From JBEHWX01 sp048498995 (GTDB lineage Bacteria; Bacteroidota; Ignavibacteria; OLB7), in NCBI GenBank assembly GCA_048498995.1, contig JBEHWX010000001.1, forward strand, positions 62,001 through 126,000: a stretch of 64,000 bases of DNA. The letters run 5' to 3'. Made by a program: the position numbers and the translations under genes. Below, piece after piece: positions 1 to 8,477 of this stretch. Position 1 is the stretch's first letter. The number at the start of each line of letters is the position of its first letter. The notes below the pieces were generated by a model. That model worked only from the letters and a program-made list of their open reading frames with translations, searched no databases and was not told where the DNA came from.

Positions 1-908
1 TCGGCACCGGCACGGCGGCGAAGATCCGGAGCGGCTTCACCGGCAAGATCCGCGATCTGGCCTATGACGAGACCGGCGACGTGTTCTACGCGCTGGTGAC
101 CGACGCCAGCTTCGAGAACGCGCACGTCTATCGGATGGACACCAACGCCGTCAACAAGGGTGAGATCACCCTGCCGGGCGGCGTGCCGACGCAGATCAGC
201 GGCATCGCAATGACGCCGCAGGGGCTCGCGCTGGTGACGCCGGGGGCGGAGGGGAAGATCTACGTGATCGACCCGAACGCCACGCCGGCCACGCTGATCT
301 CGCAGAGCTCGAATCTCGTCGGTGCCTCCGGCGCGCGGCGCATCGGCCTGACCTTCGACGGCCAGGGCTTCGTGCAGGGCGTCGTCGATGCCCGCGCCGG
401 CGAGCAGTATCCGAGCGAGCTTCAGCTCGAGAAGGTGACCGATCAGTTCCGCGTCCATCAGCGGACGGTGACCGTCACGCCGGCCGGCGGCCAGCTCTCG
501 TTCTTCGCCGTCGAGTTCGATCCGACCGTGATCAACGGGAAGACCTCCTACCTGGCGACCGACACGGCCGGTACGCTCTACCGCTTCACCCGCAACGACA
601 TCTTCTCCGGTGTCGAGGCTCCGGTGGCCGGCGTGAGCGTCGGCTCGGCCGCGATCGCGACCGTGACGCCGAACCCGCTTCGCGGCGACGGCACGGCGGT
701 GCTCCGGATGAAGAGCCGCTCGGCCGTGACGCTCGACCTCTACACGAGCGCCGGCGATCGCGTGGCCCGTCTGTTCGACGGCATCGCCGAGCAGGGGGAG
801 ACCACGGTCTCCTTCAACGCCGCCACGGTTGCCAGCGGCGTCTACTACATGACCCTCACGACCCCGACCGGCGACCGCGACGTTCGCCCGGTAGTGGTGG
901 TGCGCTAA
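1..908 (+). CDS. Secreted protein with T9SS C-terminal sorting domain (5' partial)
   Basis: The frame is open from base 3 with no start in the window, so only the C-terminal ~302 residues are present. The early part has alternating beta-strand segments with repeated GxxYVIDPNA-like blades, resembling a PQQ/WD-type beta-propeller; this is an impression from the pattern. The last ~85 residues begin with VTPNPLRGDGTAVLRM, continue through TLDLYTSAGDRVARLF and end in GVYYMTLTTP...RPVVVVR. This is the FlgD-like Ig fold used as a type A T9SS sorting domain in the FCB group. I infer an exported, probably surface-attached protein of unknown enzymatic role. A strong intrinsic terminator follows 50 bases after the stop. 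Confidence 0.75.
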   Translation, partial: GTGTAAKIRSGFTGKIRDLAYDETGDVFYALVTDASFENAHVYRMDTNAVNKGEITLPGGVPTQISGIAMTPQGLALVTPGAEGKIYVIDPNATPATLISQSSNLVGASGARRIGLTFDGQGFVQGVVDARAGEQYPSELQLEKVTDQFRVHQRTVTVTPAGGQLSFFAVEFDPTVINGKTSYLATDTAGTLYRFTRNDIFSGVEAPVAGVSVGSAAIATVTPNPLRGDGTAVLRMKSRSAVTLDLYTSAGDRVARLFDGIAEQGETTVSFNAATVASGVYYMTLTTPTGDRDVRPVVVVR

Positions 909-958
909 GACGCGACGACAATGGCCGGGAGGCGGCGAGCCTCCCGCGCAACGAAACG

Positions 959-993
959 AAGCCCTCCGGGATCATCTCCCGGGGGGCTTTTTT
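959..993 (+). terminator. Rho-independent terminator after the partial T9SS gene
   Basis: The arms AAGCCCTCCGGG and CCCGGGGGGCTT flank a short ATCATCT loop and are followed by a run of six T. A second weaker hairpin (GGGAGGC/GCCTCCC, 927-945) lies just before it. The position directly after the stop codon supports termination of the upstream gene. Confidence 0.85.
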
Positions 994-1603
994 CATGCGC
1001 CCGTCCGACGCTGGCCACGCGTGGAGATGATGAGGGGAGATGATGATAGGGGATGACGCGTGGAGGCGGCCCCCCGTGGCCGCCCCCGCCGTCGGATGAA
1101 GAGCGCACGCTAAAGACGTGCGGCTACCGACGTGTTGTAATCCGGGATGTACGGGCGGCCCTCGTGGCCGCCCCGCCGGTGCGGAGTCCATGGGGCGGAT
1201 ACATGCGTGGCTCACGCCGGGCATTGTGGTCCGCGCATCGGGTCGAATCCGATCGGCGGGGAACACGCGCGTATCGGCACGAGGGAAGGGGGGCCACGGA
1301 GGGAGCGCCCCTACGGCGATGGATCCTGATCGCGAAGGATCTCGATACGAAGGATCTCGATACGATGGATCTTGTCGGCGATGCCTCTCGATGGCGCCGC
1401 GCGCGGATGATGCCGGCGCATGCCGGCCCCAGCTCGTTGTCGTGGCCGCACACACGATGGCATCGTGAACGGAGATCATGGACCCGGCTTTGGGCCGTTC
1501 GAACCGGTTGGATACAACAAAGGGCGCCCGATTGCTCGAGCGCCCCCTGTCGGATTCTTTCTGACGCCCCGCAGGCAAAGACGGGGCGTCATGATCCGAT
1601 CGG
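994..1603. repeat. Repeat-rich 0.6 kb intergenic region
   Basis: No credible gene is seen between the terminator and the flotillin gene. The stretch is a mosaic of short repeats. GC-rich inverted repeats of the GGCGGCC...GGCCGCC type lie around 1061-1090 and 1153-1180. The element GCGCACGCTAAAGACGTGCG lies at 1103-1122 and recurs in reverse orientation near 24.9 kb. A 15-bp tandem repeat, GAAGGATCTCGATAC, occurs twice perfectly and once degenerate at 1334-1378. The open frames here are GC-rich noise with Arg/Pro/Gly-biased composition. Confidence 0.6.
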
Positions 1604-3151
1604 TCACATTCTCAGTTCACCATTCTCCTCGACCACCACCGGGCTGACCGCCGGCGTGGTAACCGTCGGGATGGTGACGGTCGCGGTTCCATTCGGCAGG
1701 CTCCCCTGGCCGGTGAGCTTCCGGATCAACCCTTCCAGATCGATCCCCGAGGCGCTCTTGAGCATCTCCGGCATCGTGGCCATCAGCTCGGTGACGTAGT
1801 TGCTCATCCGGGCGGCTCCGCTGCCGTTGCCGGTGTCGACCACCGTCACCTTGTCGATGTTGCTCATCGGGGCGGCGATCCGGCCGGCAAGCTCCGGCAG
1901 CATCTTCACCACGATATCGAGCACCGCCGCCTCGCCGAACTTCTGGAACGCCTCGGCCAGCTTCTCCTTCGCCTCGGCCTCGGCCAGACCCCGCAGTCGG
2001 ATCACGTCGGCCTCGGCCGTACCCCTGGCGCGCTCGGCGTCGGCGATCGCCGCGCCCTCGAGCCTGCGCTGCTCCGCGCTGGCGCGGGCCTCCGCCTCGA
2101 TCCGGTACTGGAGCGCCTCGGCCTCGCGCATCGCCCGCGCCTTCGTCGCCTCGGCCTGCTGCTCCACGGCGTAGCGCTCGGCATCGGCCTTCTTCTTCAC
2201 CTCCGAGTCGTACTGCTTTTCGCGACGACGGATCTCCTTCTCCTCGATATCGATCTCACGCTCCTTCTTCACCAGCTCCACGCGCATCTGCTCCTCGACG
2301 GCCACCTGCTTGGATCGGGCTTCCTGAATGAAGTAGGCCTGATCGGCCTCGGCCTTGGCCATGTCCTGGTCGCGCTTGAACGCGGCCACCTGCAGCTCCT
2401 TGTCGCGCGAGGCCTCGGCCACGCGGGTATCGCGGAGGATCTCGGCTTTCAGCGACTCCTCGTCGGCGATCGCCTTCTGGACGCGGGCATCACGGAAGGC
2501 CTGCGCCTCGGCGATCTCCGCCTCCCGCTTGACCGCCGCTATCCGCGGGCGGCCGAGCGCCTCCAGGTAGCCGTGCGGGTCGCGCACATCCTTGATCGTG
2601 AAGGCCACGATCTGGAGTCCCATCTTCTTCAGATCCATCGCGGCGGTCTCCTGCACCTGCTGCGCGAACTTGTCGCGGTTGCGGTAGACCTCCTCGACGG
2701 TCATCCCACCCATGATCGCGCGGAGATGGCCTTCGAGCACCTCGGTCGCCTCGGCCTCCAGCGCCTGCGGCGGCTTGCCGAGGAACTGCTCGGCGGCGGT
2801 GGCCACGTCCTCGATGGAGCTGCCGACCTTGATGATCGCCACGCCGTCGGCGAGGATCGGCACCCCCTGCGAGGTGTAGACCACCTCCGGGGTGGTCACC
2901 TCCAGCTTGTGCGTCAGCAGCGAGAGCCGCCGGGCCTGCTGGAAGATCGGCAGCACGTAGGTGCCGCCGCCGCGGACGATCTTGATCTTGCGTCCCGAGT
3001 GATCGGTCTGCGAGTTCTTCGAGCCGAGTCCCGCGCCGGTGACGATCAGCGCCTCGTCGGGACTGACGGTTTTGTAGCGCGATGAGAAGGTGAGCATGAG
3101 CACCATGATCACGGCCACGACGAGTATCGGTATCAAGACATATTCAGGCAT
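1604..3151 (-). CDS. Flotillin-like SPFH/band 7 membrane protein
   Basis: The 515-residue protein has an N-terminal membrane anchor (residues 5-23, ILVVAVIMVLMLTF), an SPFH domain (about 30-220) and a long Ala/Glu/Arg-rich coiled coil (about 220-400, repeated EAEARA/AEAEAKEK motifs). The C-terminal tail is Gly/Thr-rich and low in complexity. This order is typical of the flotillin/YqiK family, which scaffolds ordered membrane domains at the inner membrane. It lies directly downstream of, and overlaps by 8 bases, an NfeD-type gene. NfeD-flotillin pairing is a well-known conserved operon. The start is fixed by the anchor helix and the overlap. A second SPFH protein (slipin type) is encoded at 46.8-47.8 kb. 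Confidence 0.9.
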   Translation of the reverse strand: MPEYVLIPILVVAVIMVLMLTFSSRYKTVSPDEALIVTGAGLGSKNSQTDHSGRKIKIVRGGGTYVLPIFQQARRLSLLTHKLEVTTPEVVYTSQGVPILADGVAIIKVGSSIEDVATAAEQFLGKPPQALEAEATEVLEGHLRAIMGGMTVEEVYRNRDKFAQQVQETAAMDLKKMGLQIVAFTIKDVRDPHGYLEALGRPRIAAVKREAEIAEAQAFRDARVQKAIADEESLKAEILRDTRVAEASRDKELQVAAFKRDQDMAKAEADQAYFIQEARSKQVAVEEQMRVELVKKEREIDIEEKEIRRREKQYDSEVKKKADAERYAVEQQAEATKARAMREAEALQYRIEAEARASAEQRRLEGAAIADAERARGTAEADVIRLRGLAEAEAKEKLAEAFQKFGEAAVLDIVVKMLPELAGRIAAPMSNIDKVTVVDTGNGSGAARMSNYVTELMATMPEMLKSASGIDLEGLIRKLTGQGSLPNGTATVTIPTVTTPAVSPVVVEENGELRM

Positions 3152-3698
3152 TGTTGTTCTCTCCCATCAAATGTTGTTCGACGGCTACGACGTGGAGCGT
3201 ATGCCCCACCACCTCGACCACCACGACTTCGCGGCCGGTCGGGATTTCCTCGTGATCGAAACTCGCGGCGATCTGGCAGGCGTTTGCCGCGCCCATCCTG
3301 ATCATCACCTCGCCGTATCCGCTCTCCGGGATCGGGATGGTTACCCGCCCCGTCTTTCCGACGAATTCGGAGATCGAATAGCCGATCGAGGCTTCGCTGT
3401 TGTTCATCGGTCTGACGACCGCGAAGTGCAGTATCACCGACATGAGGAGCGCGATGGCGATCGCCATGATCACCAGCGGAGAACCGGCAAGAGCCGTGTA
3501 TCGGACAAGGAGGATCCCCGCCCCGCCGAAGGCCGTGATGGCCCCGACGAGGGTCAGTGGGTTCAGCCATTGGATACCGTGAATCCGCGGTGTGTGGCGT
3601 AGTCCGTGCACCCCATGATGGAGGTGATGTCCGCCCAGGAGCGATACGAGGGCGAACGCGATGCCGCCGATAAGGCAGCCCCAGAATATTTCAATCAT
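3144..3698 (-). CDS. NfeD-like (YqiJ-type) membrane protein with OB-fold
   Basis: The 184-residue protein has three hydrophobic segments (residues 2-20, about 50-70 and 75-95) followed by a beta-rich soluble domain (about 115-180: GKTGRVTIPIPESGYGEVMI...EVVVVEVVGHTLHVV), as expected for the NfeD OB-fold. A His-rich loop (GGHHLHHGVHGLRH) follows the first helix. The start is preceded by GGGAGGGAACAACG, a good ribosome-binding site. The 3' end overlaps the flotillin start, so the two are co-translated. NfeD partners help flotillin assembly in related systems; that role is inferred from family and synteny. Confidence 0.85.
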   Translation of the reverse strand: MIEIFWGCLIGGIAFALVSLLGGHHLHHGVHGLRHTPRIHGIQWLNPLTLVGAITAFGGAGILLVRYTALAGSPLVIMAIAIALLMSVILHFAVVRPMNNSEASIGYSISEFVGKTGRVTIPIPESGYGEVMIRMGAANACQIAASFDHEEIPTGREVVVVEVVGHTLHVVAVEQHLMGENNNA

Positions 3699-4095
3699 CG
3701 TTGTTCCCTCCCGCCGGCGTTCGCCGGCTTCCGGAGGATGCTGAAGAGGGAGTCGCTATTGCCCGGTGAAGACGTCGCGTCCGCAACCCTCTCTTCATGG
3801 CGTGCAGTTAACGTGAGTATCGGATCCGATGTTTCAACCGTCGTGGCCGGGTATACGATTTTTCCGGAAGGGGGGAGCCGACGGCCCCGACGTCAACTCA
3901 CGGACGCGGCGGTGCCGTGGGCGTGACACCCCGGCCGATACGCGGACCATGCGGTCCGACCGCCGTGCGATATCAGCGCTCCACGACCGGGGCCCGGTGG
4001 CGCGATCCACCGGCGCCGTGCCGGACTCCAGGCTGCCACCGACACTTCGGTCGCTCAAGCGTTCATGCCGCAATGCCGAGGGCATTGTGGGGATC
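3699..4095. other. Intergenic region between the NfeD promoter side and an FG-GAP gene end
   Basis: About 400 bases with no credible gene. It must hold the promoter of the NfeD-flotillin operon (leftward). I see no clear hairpin terminator for the minus-strand gene ending at 4096. The frames crossing it are GC-rich and lack any recognisable domain. Confidence 0.4.
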
Positions 4096-4845
4096 TCACA
4101 GACTCACGTCCTCCATGATCTCCCACTGGAAGGGAAGCGTGAAGGAGCGGAGCGTGCGGAGCTTTCCGCGTGCCTTTCGGGGAATGCGTCCCCACGTGAT
4201 CCTGCTTTTCCCGGTTGAGCCATTGCCGACCTCGGTCGTCATCCTGCCGGTAAGGAAGTTGAAGGATCTGTTCGTGAAGTCTTGAGAGACTCTCTGAACG
4301 TATCCAACGTCGGCTCCGATGAGCATGAACTCGCCGTTGCGATATCGGAATATGTAGTTCGTGTGGCCAACGAAGCCATCGAGGGACGTTGGGGGAATGA
4401 TCAGCCTGCCCCGGCTGATTTCAAGCATCTGGATCGGGTCCCACCGGCCGCCCTCGTTTGCTCGGGGGATGAACGTATCGTGGCGCGCGGCCAGTCGATA
4501 GCGTTGCGCGACACCCGGCTCCCGGAAGAGAACGATGAGAATGCGTGCCCTGGCCGTATCAGGCATTTCCCACGCGATGTTTCGGTCCTCGGCCACTATC
4601 CTGTCCGACTCGATCACCAGCGCGAGGTCGGCGCGGCCGTCCCGGTTCAGGTCACCACTGGCCGTGATGTCGCCGTCCGCCTTCGAGGTCAGCAGATGCC
4701 AGCCGCGTGGGATGAAATCATGGAACATGCGGCCGGTCGTGGGAATCCTCGGATGGGGAGTCTCCGCGCCAGCGGAGGTAATGATCGTGGACAACGCGAT
4801 CGCGATCGTCGCGATCAGGCGCGGGGTGACGGCGGGGCAGCGCAT
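4096..4845 (-). CDS. Secreted FG-GAP/VCBS-like protein, tandem paralogue
   Basis: The 249-residue product starts with a Sec signal peptide (RLIATIAIALSTIITSAGA, cleavage near residue 27). One clear calcium-type FG-GAP signature follows, DLNRDGRADLALVIESD (about residues 65-82), then LIVLFREPG and RLAARHDTFIPRANEGG. It aligns over its length with the upstream gene at 4927-5649: same Phe-Ile-Pro-x-Gly-Trp-His segment, same RANEG block, same ...EDVSL / ...DKDVSL ending. They are therefore tandem duplicates. The family is unnamed to me. It has no T9SS tail, so it is probably periplasmic or Sec-exported. Confidence 0.7.
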   Translation of the reverse strand: MRCPAVTPRLIATIAIALSTIITSAGAETPHPRIPTTGRMFHDFIPRGWHLLTSKADGDITASGDLNRDGRADLALVIESDRIVAEDRNIAWEMPDTARARILIVLFREPGVAQRYRLAARHDTFIPRANEGGRWDPIQMLEISRGRLIIPPTSLDGFVGHTNYIFRYRNGEFMLIGADVGYVQRVSQDFTNRSFNFLTGRMTTEVGNGSTGKSRITWGRIPRKARGKLRTLRSFTLPFQWEIMEDVSL

Positions 4846-4926
4846 GTGTGCTTCGGGCGTTGACGAGAAGTGTGAGGTTGCGCGCGGCGCGGAGCGTACC
4901 CCGCCGCGTCGTGATCGGAAGAGATG

Positions 4927-5649
4927 TCAGAGGGACACGTCCTTGTCGAGCTTCCAGTTGAACGGCGCCTTGAGTGCGCGGAGCGTCTTGACGGCCCGCT
5001 TCGGGAGGCGGCGCCAGGTGACGTGATCGTTGTCGTGATCGTCGAAGAGGTTGCCGGTCGTGATCTTCATCCGGCCGGAGAGGAAGTCGACGCTGCGGGA
5101 CTCGAACTCGCCGGTGCTCGCGTGGTAATCGGTGCGGTCGACCGCGTCGAGCACGAACTCGTCGTTCCGGTAGCGGAAGGTGTAGGCGGCGTTGAAGCGC
5201 CACCATCCGCCGCCGTAGAAGGGGATCACCAGCGCGCCACCATCGATGCGGAGCTCCTCGAACGGATCGAAGTCGACTCCCTCGTTGGCGCGGAGGATGA
5301 ACGTGTCGTGGCGCGCCGCCAGCCGCAGGCCCGGGGCTCCCTGCTGGCGGAAGAGGACCAGGAGGATCCGCGCCTTGGCCGGCTCGACGCGCGTGCCGGA
5401 CGGACCCCGGTTCTCCACCATGGCGACATCGGATTCTATCACCATCGCCACGTCGGTCTGCTCGTCGCCGTTGAGGTCGCCGGAGGCGGAGGAGAGGATG
5501 TGCCAGCCCGCGGGAATGAAGTCCCGGGCGGATGAGCCGGACGTGGGAACGGATGGATAGGCGGAGGCGGCCCGAAGGTGATGGGCGCCGGAGATGAGGA
5601 TGACCGCGATGGGCGCGATCAGGCGAAGATGGCCAACTGTGCGCTGCAT
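4927..5649 (-). CDS. Secreted FG-GAP/VCBS-like protein, tandem paralogue
   Basis: I chose the ATG at 5649 (240 residues) rather than upstream in-frame codons. It is preceded by AGGAG five bases away and immediately begins a signal peptide (LRLIAPIAVILISGAHHLRA). The mature part carries DLNGDEQTDVAMVIESD, a calcium-loop FG-GAP signature, then LLVLFRQQG and LAARHDTFILRANEG. It shares these and its C-terminus with its neighbour at 4096-4845, which probably arose by duplication and may be co-transcribed (81-base gap). The function is unknown. A Bacteroidota-type -7 box (TACATTTG on the minus strand) lies about 125 bases upstream. Confidence 0.7.
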   Translation of the reverse strand: MQRTVGHLRLIAPIAVILISGAHHLRAASAYPSVPTSGSSARDFIPAGWHILSSASGDLNGDEQTDVAMVIESDVAMVENRGPSGTRVEPAKARILLVLFRQQGAPGLRLAARHDTFILRANEGVDFDPFEELRIDGGALVIPFYGGGWWRFNAAYTFRYRNDEFVLDAVDRTDYHASTGEFESRSVDFLSGRMKITTGNLFDDHDNDHVTWRRLPKRAVKTLRALKAPFNWKLDKDVSL

Positions 5650-5773
5650 GAAAGCTCCTGGAGATGGCCACGGGGCCGAGCGTTCATCGGAATTCGGGCG
5701 GCCGGCTCCGGGGCTTCCTGGTGAAGCTCCTGAATGGCCGGAGTGCCCGCCACTTGCAGACATCGGTGCGGCG

Positions 5774-5781
5774 CAAATGTA
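5774..5781 (-). promoter_or_regulatory. Bacteroidota-type -7 promoter element TACATTTG
   Basis: Reading leftward, TACATTTG matches the TAnnTTTG consensus used by the Bacteroidota primary sigma factor. A TTGG lies about 21-22 bases further upstream, near the -33 position. It would give a transcript with a leader of about 120 bases for the FG-GAP gene starting at 5649. Confidence 0.5.
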
Positions 5782-5895
5782 ACGAAGAAGGTGGGATGAT
5801 TGCCAAGCGGCGCGGGAGAGCGGCCCGGGAGAGCCGTCGGGAGCGGATGATTCCCGCGAGACGAAGAACGGCATGCTCCAACGGAGCAATGTGGG

Positions 5896-5911
5896 GCGTT
5901 CAATTGACCGC
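5896..5911. repeat. Imperfect member of the GCGTTCAATTGAACGC palindrome family
   Basis: GCGTTCAATTGACCGC differs by one base from the perfect palindrome at 33485-33500 and is closely related to the terminator hairpin at 15268-15297. It lies in the 426-base gap 5650-6075, which otherwise holds no gene that I can support. Confidence 0.5.
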
Positions 5912-6040
5912 CGGCCGCAGAGTGCCCGGCCCAGGGCAACCACGGGGAGCCGCCTCTACGGCGTCGATGATACAAAGCGTCGATTACAGTTCCGTGTGCA
6001 AGGGCCGGATGGAGTACGGCCCTTGGTCACCGCGATTTCG

Positions 6041-6073
6041 CGCATTCATCATTCTACATTCTCAATTCTCTTC
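6041..6073 (-). repeat. GAGAATT-type dispersed element next to a stop codon
   Basis: On the minus strand this reads GAAGAGAATTGAGAATG, then TAGAATGATGAATG. It sits three bases beyond the stop codon of the permease gene at 6076. The same element is found just beyond the stops at 8478 and 48551, and near the stop at 33691. Five copies in the opposite orientation form the array starting at 7201. Confidence 0.6.
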
Positions 6074-6075
6074 CC

Positions 6076-7200
6076 TCACTCCAGATTCTTCCTGAACCTC
6101 ATGAAGCTCACGCCGAAGATCACCACGCCGATCGCCAGCAGGGCGAGGAAATCGGGCCAGAGGACTTCCATGCCGACCCCCTTCAGAAAGATCCCGCGGA
6201 TGATCACTAGATAGTACCTGAGCGGCACCGCGTAGGTCAGCGGCTGCAGCCAGGTCGGCATGTTCTCGATCGGGAAGGAGTAGCCGGAGAGGAAGAGGAA
6301 CGGCGGCAGCACGAAGAAGCTCGTGGTGAAGGTCGCCTGCTGCTGCGTCTTCGAGATCGTCGAGATGAACAGCCCCAGCCCGAGCACCGTGATCAGGAAG
6401 ACGATCGTCAGCAGGAAGAAGAGGACGAGATTCCCCCGCATCGTCACGCCGAAGACGAGCGCGGCCACGATCAGCATGTTCATCAGCGTGATGCTGGCGG
6501 TGAGCACGAACGGCGCCAGCTTGCCGATGATGATCTGATACGGCTTGATCGGGCTGACCACCAATTGCTCGAGCGTCCCGACCTCCCGCTCCTTCACGAT
6601 CGAGGTGGAGCTGGCGATCACGGTGGTCATCATCATCAACAGCCCGAGGATCCCCGGGATGAAATAGCGCTTGCTCTTCAGGTCCGGGTTGTACCAGACG
6701 CGCGTCTGCGCGCTCACACCGGCCACGCGCGCGGCCGGCATCTTCTTCTGCACGTCGAGGAGGATCTTCTGCGAATAGGCGGCCACGATCGTCCCGGCAT
6801 AGGCCGAGGCGATGTTGGCGGTATAGCCGTCGGAGCCGTCGATCAGCGACTGAAGCTGCACAGTGCGGCGCGCCAGAATCTTCCGTCCGAAGCCCGGCGG
6901 AATCACCAGCACGATCTTGTCCTCGCCATCCTCCAGCACGTCATCGGTCTCGGCGTAGCGGTCGAGCCACTTGGTGACCGTGAAGTACTCGGAGTTGGTG
7001 AAGCTCCTGACCAGCGCGCGGCTCTCGACCGTGCGATCGAAGTCCAGCACCGCCATGTCGATGTTCTTGACATCGAGGTTGGCGGCGAAGCCGAAGAGGG
7101 TCAGCTGCATCAGCGGAGCTATCAGCGTCAGCGCCCTGAGCTGAGCCGAGCTCCGGATCTCGATGAACTGCTTCCGTATGAGCGCGAGTATCGCCTGCAC
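6076..7200 (-). CDS. ABC-2 type transporter permease (YbhR/YhhJ-like)
   Basis: The 374-residue inner-membrane subunit has the ABC-2 drug-exporter permease topology. One N-terminal helix (about 24-45) is followed by a large periplasmic domain (about 50-175). A cluster of five helices (about 180-370) contains the family signature KEREVGTLEQLVVSPI at about 205-220. The start is GTG at 7200; no Shine-Dalgarno is visible, and the preceding bases are pyrimidine-rich. It is the last gene of the TetR-HlyD-ATPase-ATPase-permease-permease set but is separated from the preceding permease by 1.28 kb of repeats. Its own 5' end is partly duplicated in the 100-bp array upstream. It probably pairs with the other permease as a heterodimer. 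Confidence 0.85.
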   Translation of the reverse strand: MQAILALIRKQFIEIRSSAQLRALTLIAPLMQLTLFGFAANLDVKNIDMAVLDFDRTVESRALVRSFTNSEYFTVTKWLDRYAETDDVLEDGEDKIVLVIPPGFGRKILARRTVQLQSLIDGSDGYTANIASAYAGTIVAAYSQKILLDVQKKMPAARVAGVSAQTRVWYNPDLKSKRYFIPGILGLLMMMTTVIASSTSIVKEREVGTLEQLVVSPIKPYQIIIGKLAPFVLTASITLMNMLIVAALVFGVTMRGNLVLFFLLTIVFLITVLGLGLFISTISKTQQQATFTTSFFVLPPFLFLSGYSFPIENMPTWLQPLTYAVPLRYYLVIIRGIFLKGVGMEVLWPDFLALLAIGVVIFGVSFMRFRKNLE

Positions 7201-7695
7201 GTGAGGAGAATTGAGAATTGAGAATGAAGAATCATGAAATCACTGCCGGACCCGTCCGGGGCCGCTGTGTGCCACCGTACAGTGCGAGCAGCGCATGTAC
7301 GTGAGGAGAATTGAGAATTGAGAATGAAGAATCATGAAATCACTGCCGGACCCGTCCGGGGCCGCTGTGTGCCTCCGTACAGTGCGAGCATCGATCGCAC
7401 GTGAGGAGAATTGAGAATGAAGAATGAAGAATCATGAAATCACTGCCGGACCCGTCCGGGGCCGCTGTGTGCCTCCGTACAGTGCGAGCATCGCCTGCAC
7501 GTGAGGAGAATTGAGAATGAAGAATGAAGAATGAAGAATCATGAAATCACTGCCGGACCCGTCCGGGGCCGCTGTGTGCCTCCGTACCGTGCGAGCAGCG
7601 ATCGCACGTGAGGAGAATTGAGAATGAAGAATGAAGAATCATGAAATCACTGCCGGTCCCGTGCGGGGCCGCGGTGAGCCTCCGTACACGGAGCG
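7201..7695 (+). repeat. Five-copy tandem array, 100-bp period
   Basis: The units begin with GTGAGGAGAATTGAGAAT at 7201, 7301, 7401, 7501 and 7608. The first three are exactly 100 bp, the fourth is 107 bp because of one extra AAGAATG heptamer, and the fifth is degenerate. Each holds GAGAATT/AAGAATG heptamers, ATGAAATCACTGCCGGACCC, a CCGTCCGGGGCCGC block and ends near TGCGAGCATCGCCTGCAC. That last segment nearly equals the first ~20 bases of the permease gene (read on the minus strand), so the array duplicates the gene's start region. Confidence 0.9.
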
Positions 7696-7753
7696 GTCGT
7701 GGGGGCGGCCGTTGCGTGGTCGCCCCCGTGGCCGTCGTATGTCGCGCGGATGT

Positions 7754-7984
7754 TTATTCGGTCGCGTGGCCCAGCGAGGCCGTGGCGATCGCGATCGCCT
7801 GCGCGAAGGCGAACATGCCGGAGAGCGCGCCGAAGATCGGGCTCCCCTCCAGCTCGGCCGTCAGGCGCGCGGTCGAGGAAGAGGTGCTCCGGATGACTTC
7901 GGGCTCGGTAACGCGGCGCCGCTCGCGTCGCGCCATCGCGCGCCGGAGCCTGCGTCGTTCTCGTCGTGTCATCGTTCTGTGCAT
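7754..7984 (-). CDS. Possible small membrane protein, unknown
   Basis: A 76-codon frame in the repeat-flanked gap between the two permease genes. It starts MHRTMTRRERRR and continues with a very basic N-terminal half. It then gives ELEGSPIFGALSGMFAFAQAIAIATASLG, a plausible single membrane helix in the last 30 residues. A weak GGGAAT lies 12 bases upstream of the ATG. It could be a small co-transcribed protein of the exporter operon or merely a GC-rich chance frame. I recognise no family, and the Arg-rich start is a warning sign. Confidence 0.3.
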   Translation of the reverse strand: MHRTMTRRERRRLRRAMARRERRRVTEPEVIRSTSSSTARLTAELEGSPIFGALSGMFAFAQAIAIATASLGHATE

Positions 7985-8209
7985 TGTCGTTCGATTCCCG
8001 TTGCGTGAGGGAAGCCCCGCGGCATGGCCGGTCGCCGGGCTCCGCTGTTCTCGTTGATGGGGGGAACGTCGTCGTCGTATCCCTGGCCCGTCGGAACGGG
8101 CCGCTCCGTCATCGATATCCGCGAGGGACGCGTAACGTCCGCCGCGATCATGATCCGCTTCACGCATGGTCCCGCGCCCACCGGAGCGGCTGCCGACGAG
8201 AGGCCACTC

Positions 8210-8477
8210 GCCGCTCCCACCCGCACGCCATGCATGGCAATGATTTCATCCTTCTTCATTCTCAATTCTCTCCCGGCCCGCTCCGGTGCCGGCACGAGGC
8301 CGGTCGCCGCTCCCACCCGCACGCCATGCATGGCAATGATTTCATCCTTCTTCATTCTCAATTCTCAATTCTCTCCCGGCCCGCTCCGGTGCCGGCACGA
8401 AGCCGGTCACCGCTCCCACTTACGCGCCATGCCTGGCAAAGATTTCATCCTTCTTCATTCTCAATTTTCAATTCTCT
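8210..8477 (-). repeat. Three-copy tandem array, ~96-104 bp period, inverted relative to the 7201 array
   Basis: Three units contain CACGCCATGCATGGCAATGA, TTTCATCCTTCTTCATTCTC and CCGGCCCGCTCCGGTGCC. Read on the minus strand they carry the same GAGAATTGAGAATGAAGAAG...ATGAAATC core as the 7201 array. The last copy ends directly at the stop codon of the permease gene at 8478. The two arrays face each other across about 500 bases of unique sequence. Confidence 0.85.

Noticed and set aside
1053..1799. 248-codon + frame after the first terminator
   Set aside because: It crosses GC-rich repeats and the flotillin gene; no ribosome-binding site or domain.
7985..8003. tRNA T-arm-like GTTCGATTCCC
   Set aside because: No matching acceptor stem, D-arm or anticodon arm in the flanking sequence.
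7201..8477. CRISPR array
   Set aside because: The repeats are ~100 bp tandem units without unique spacers, and no cas genes are present.
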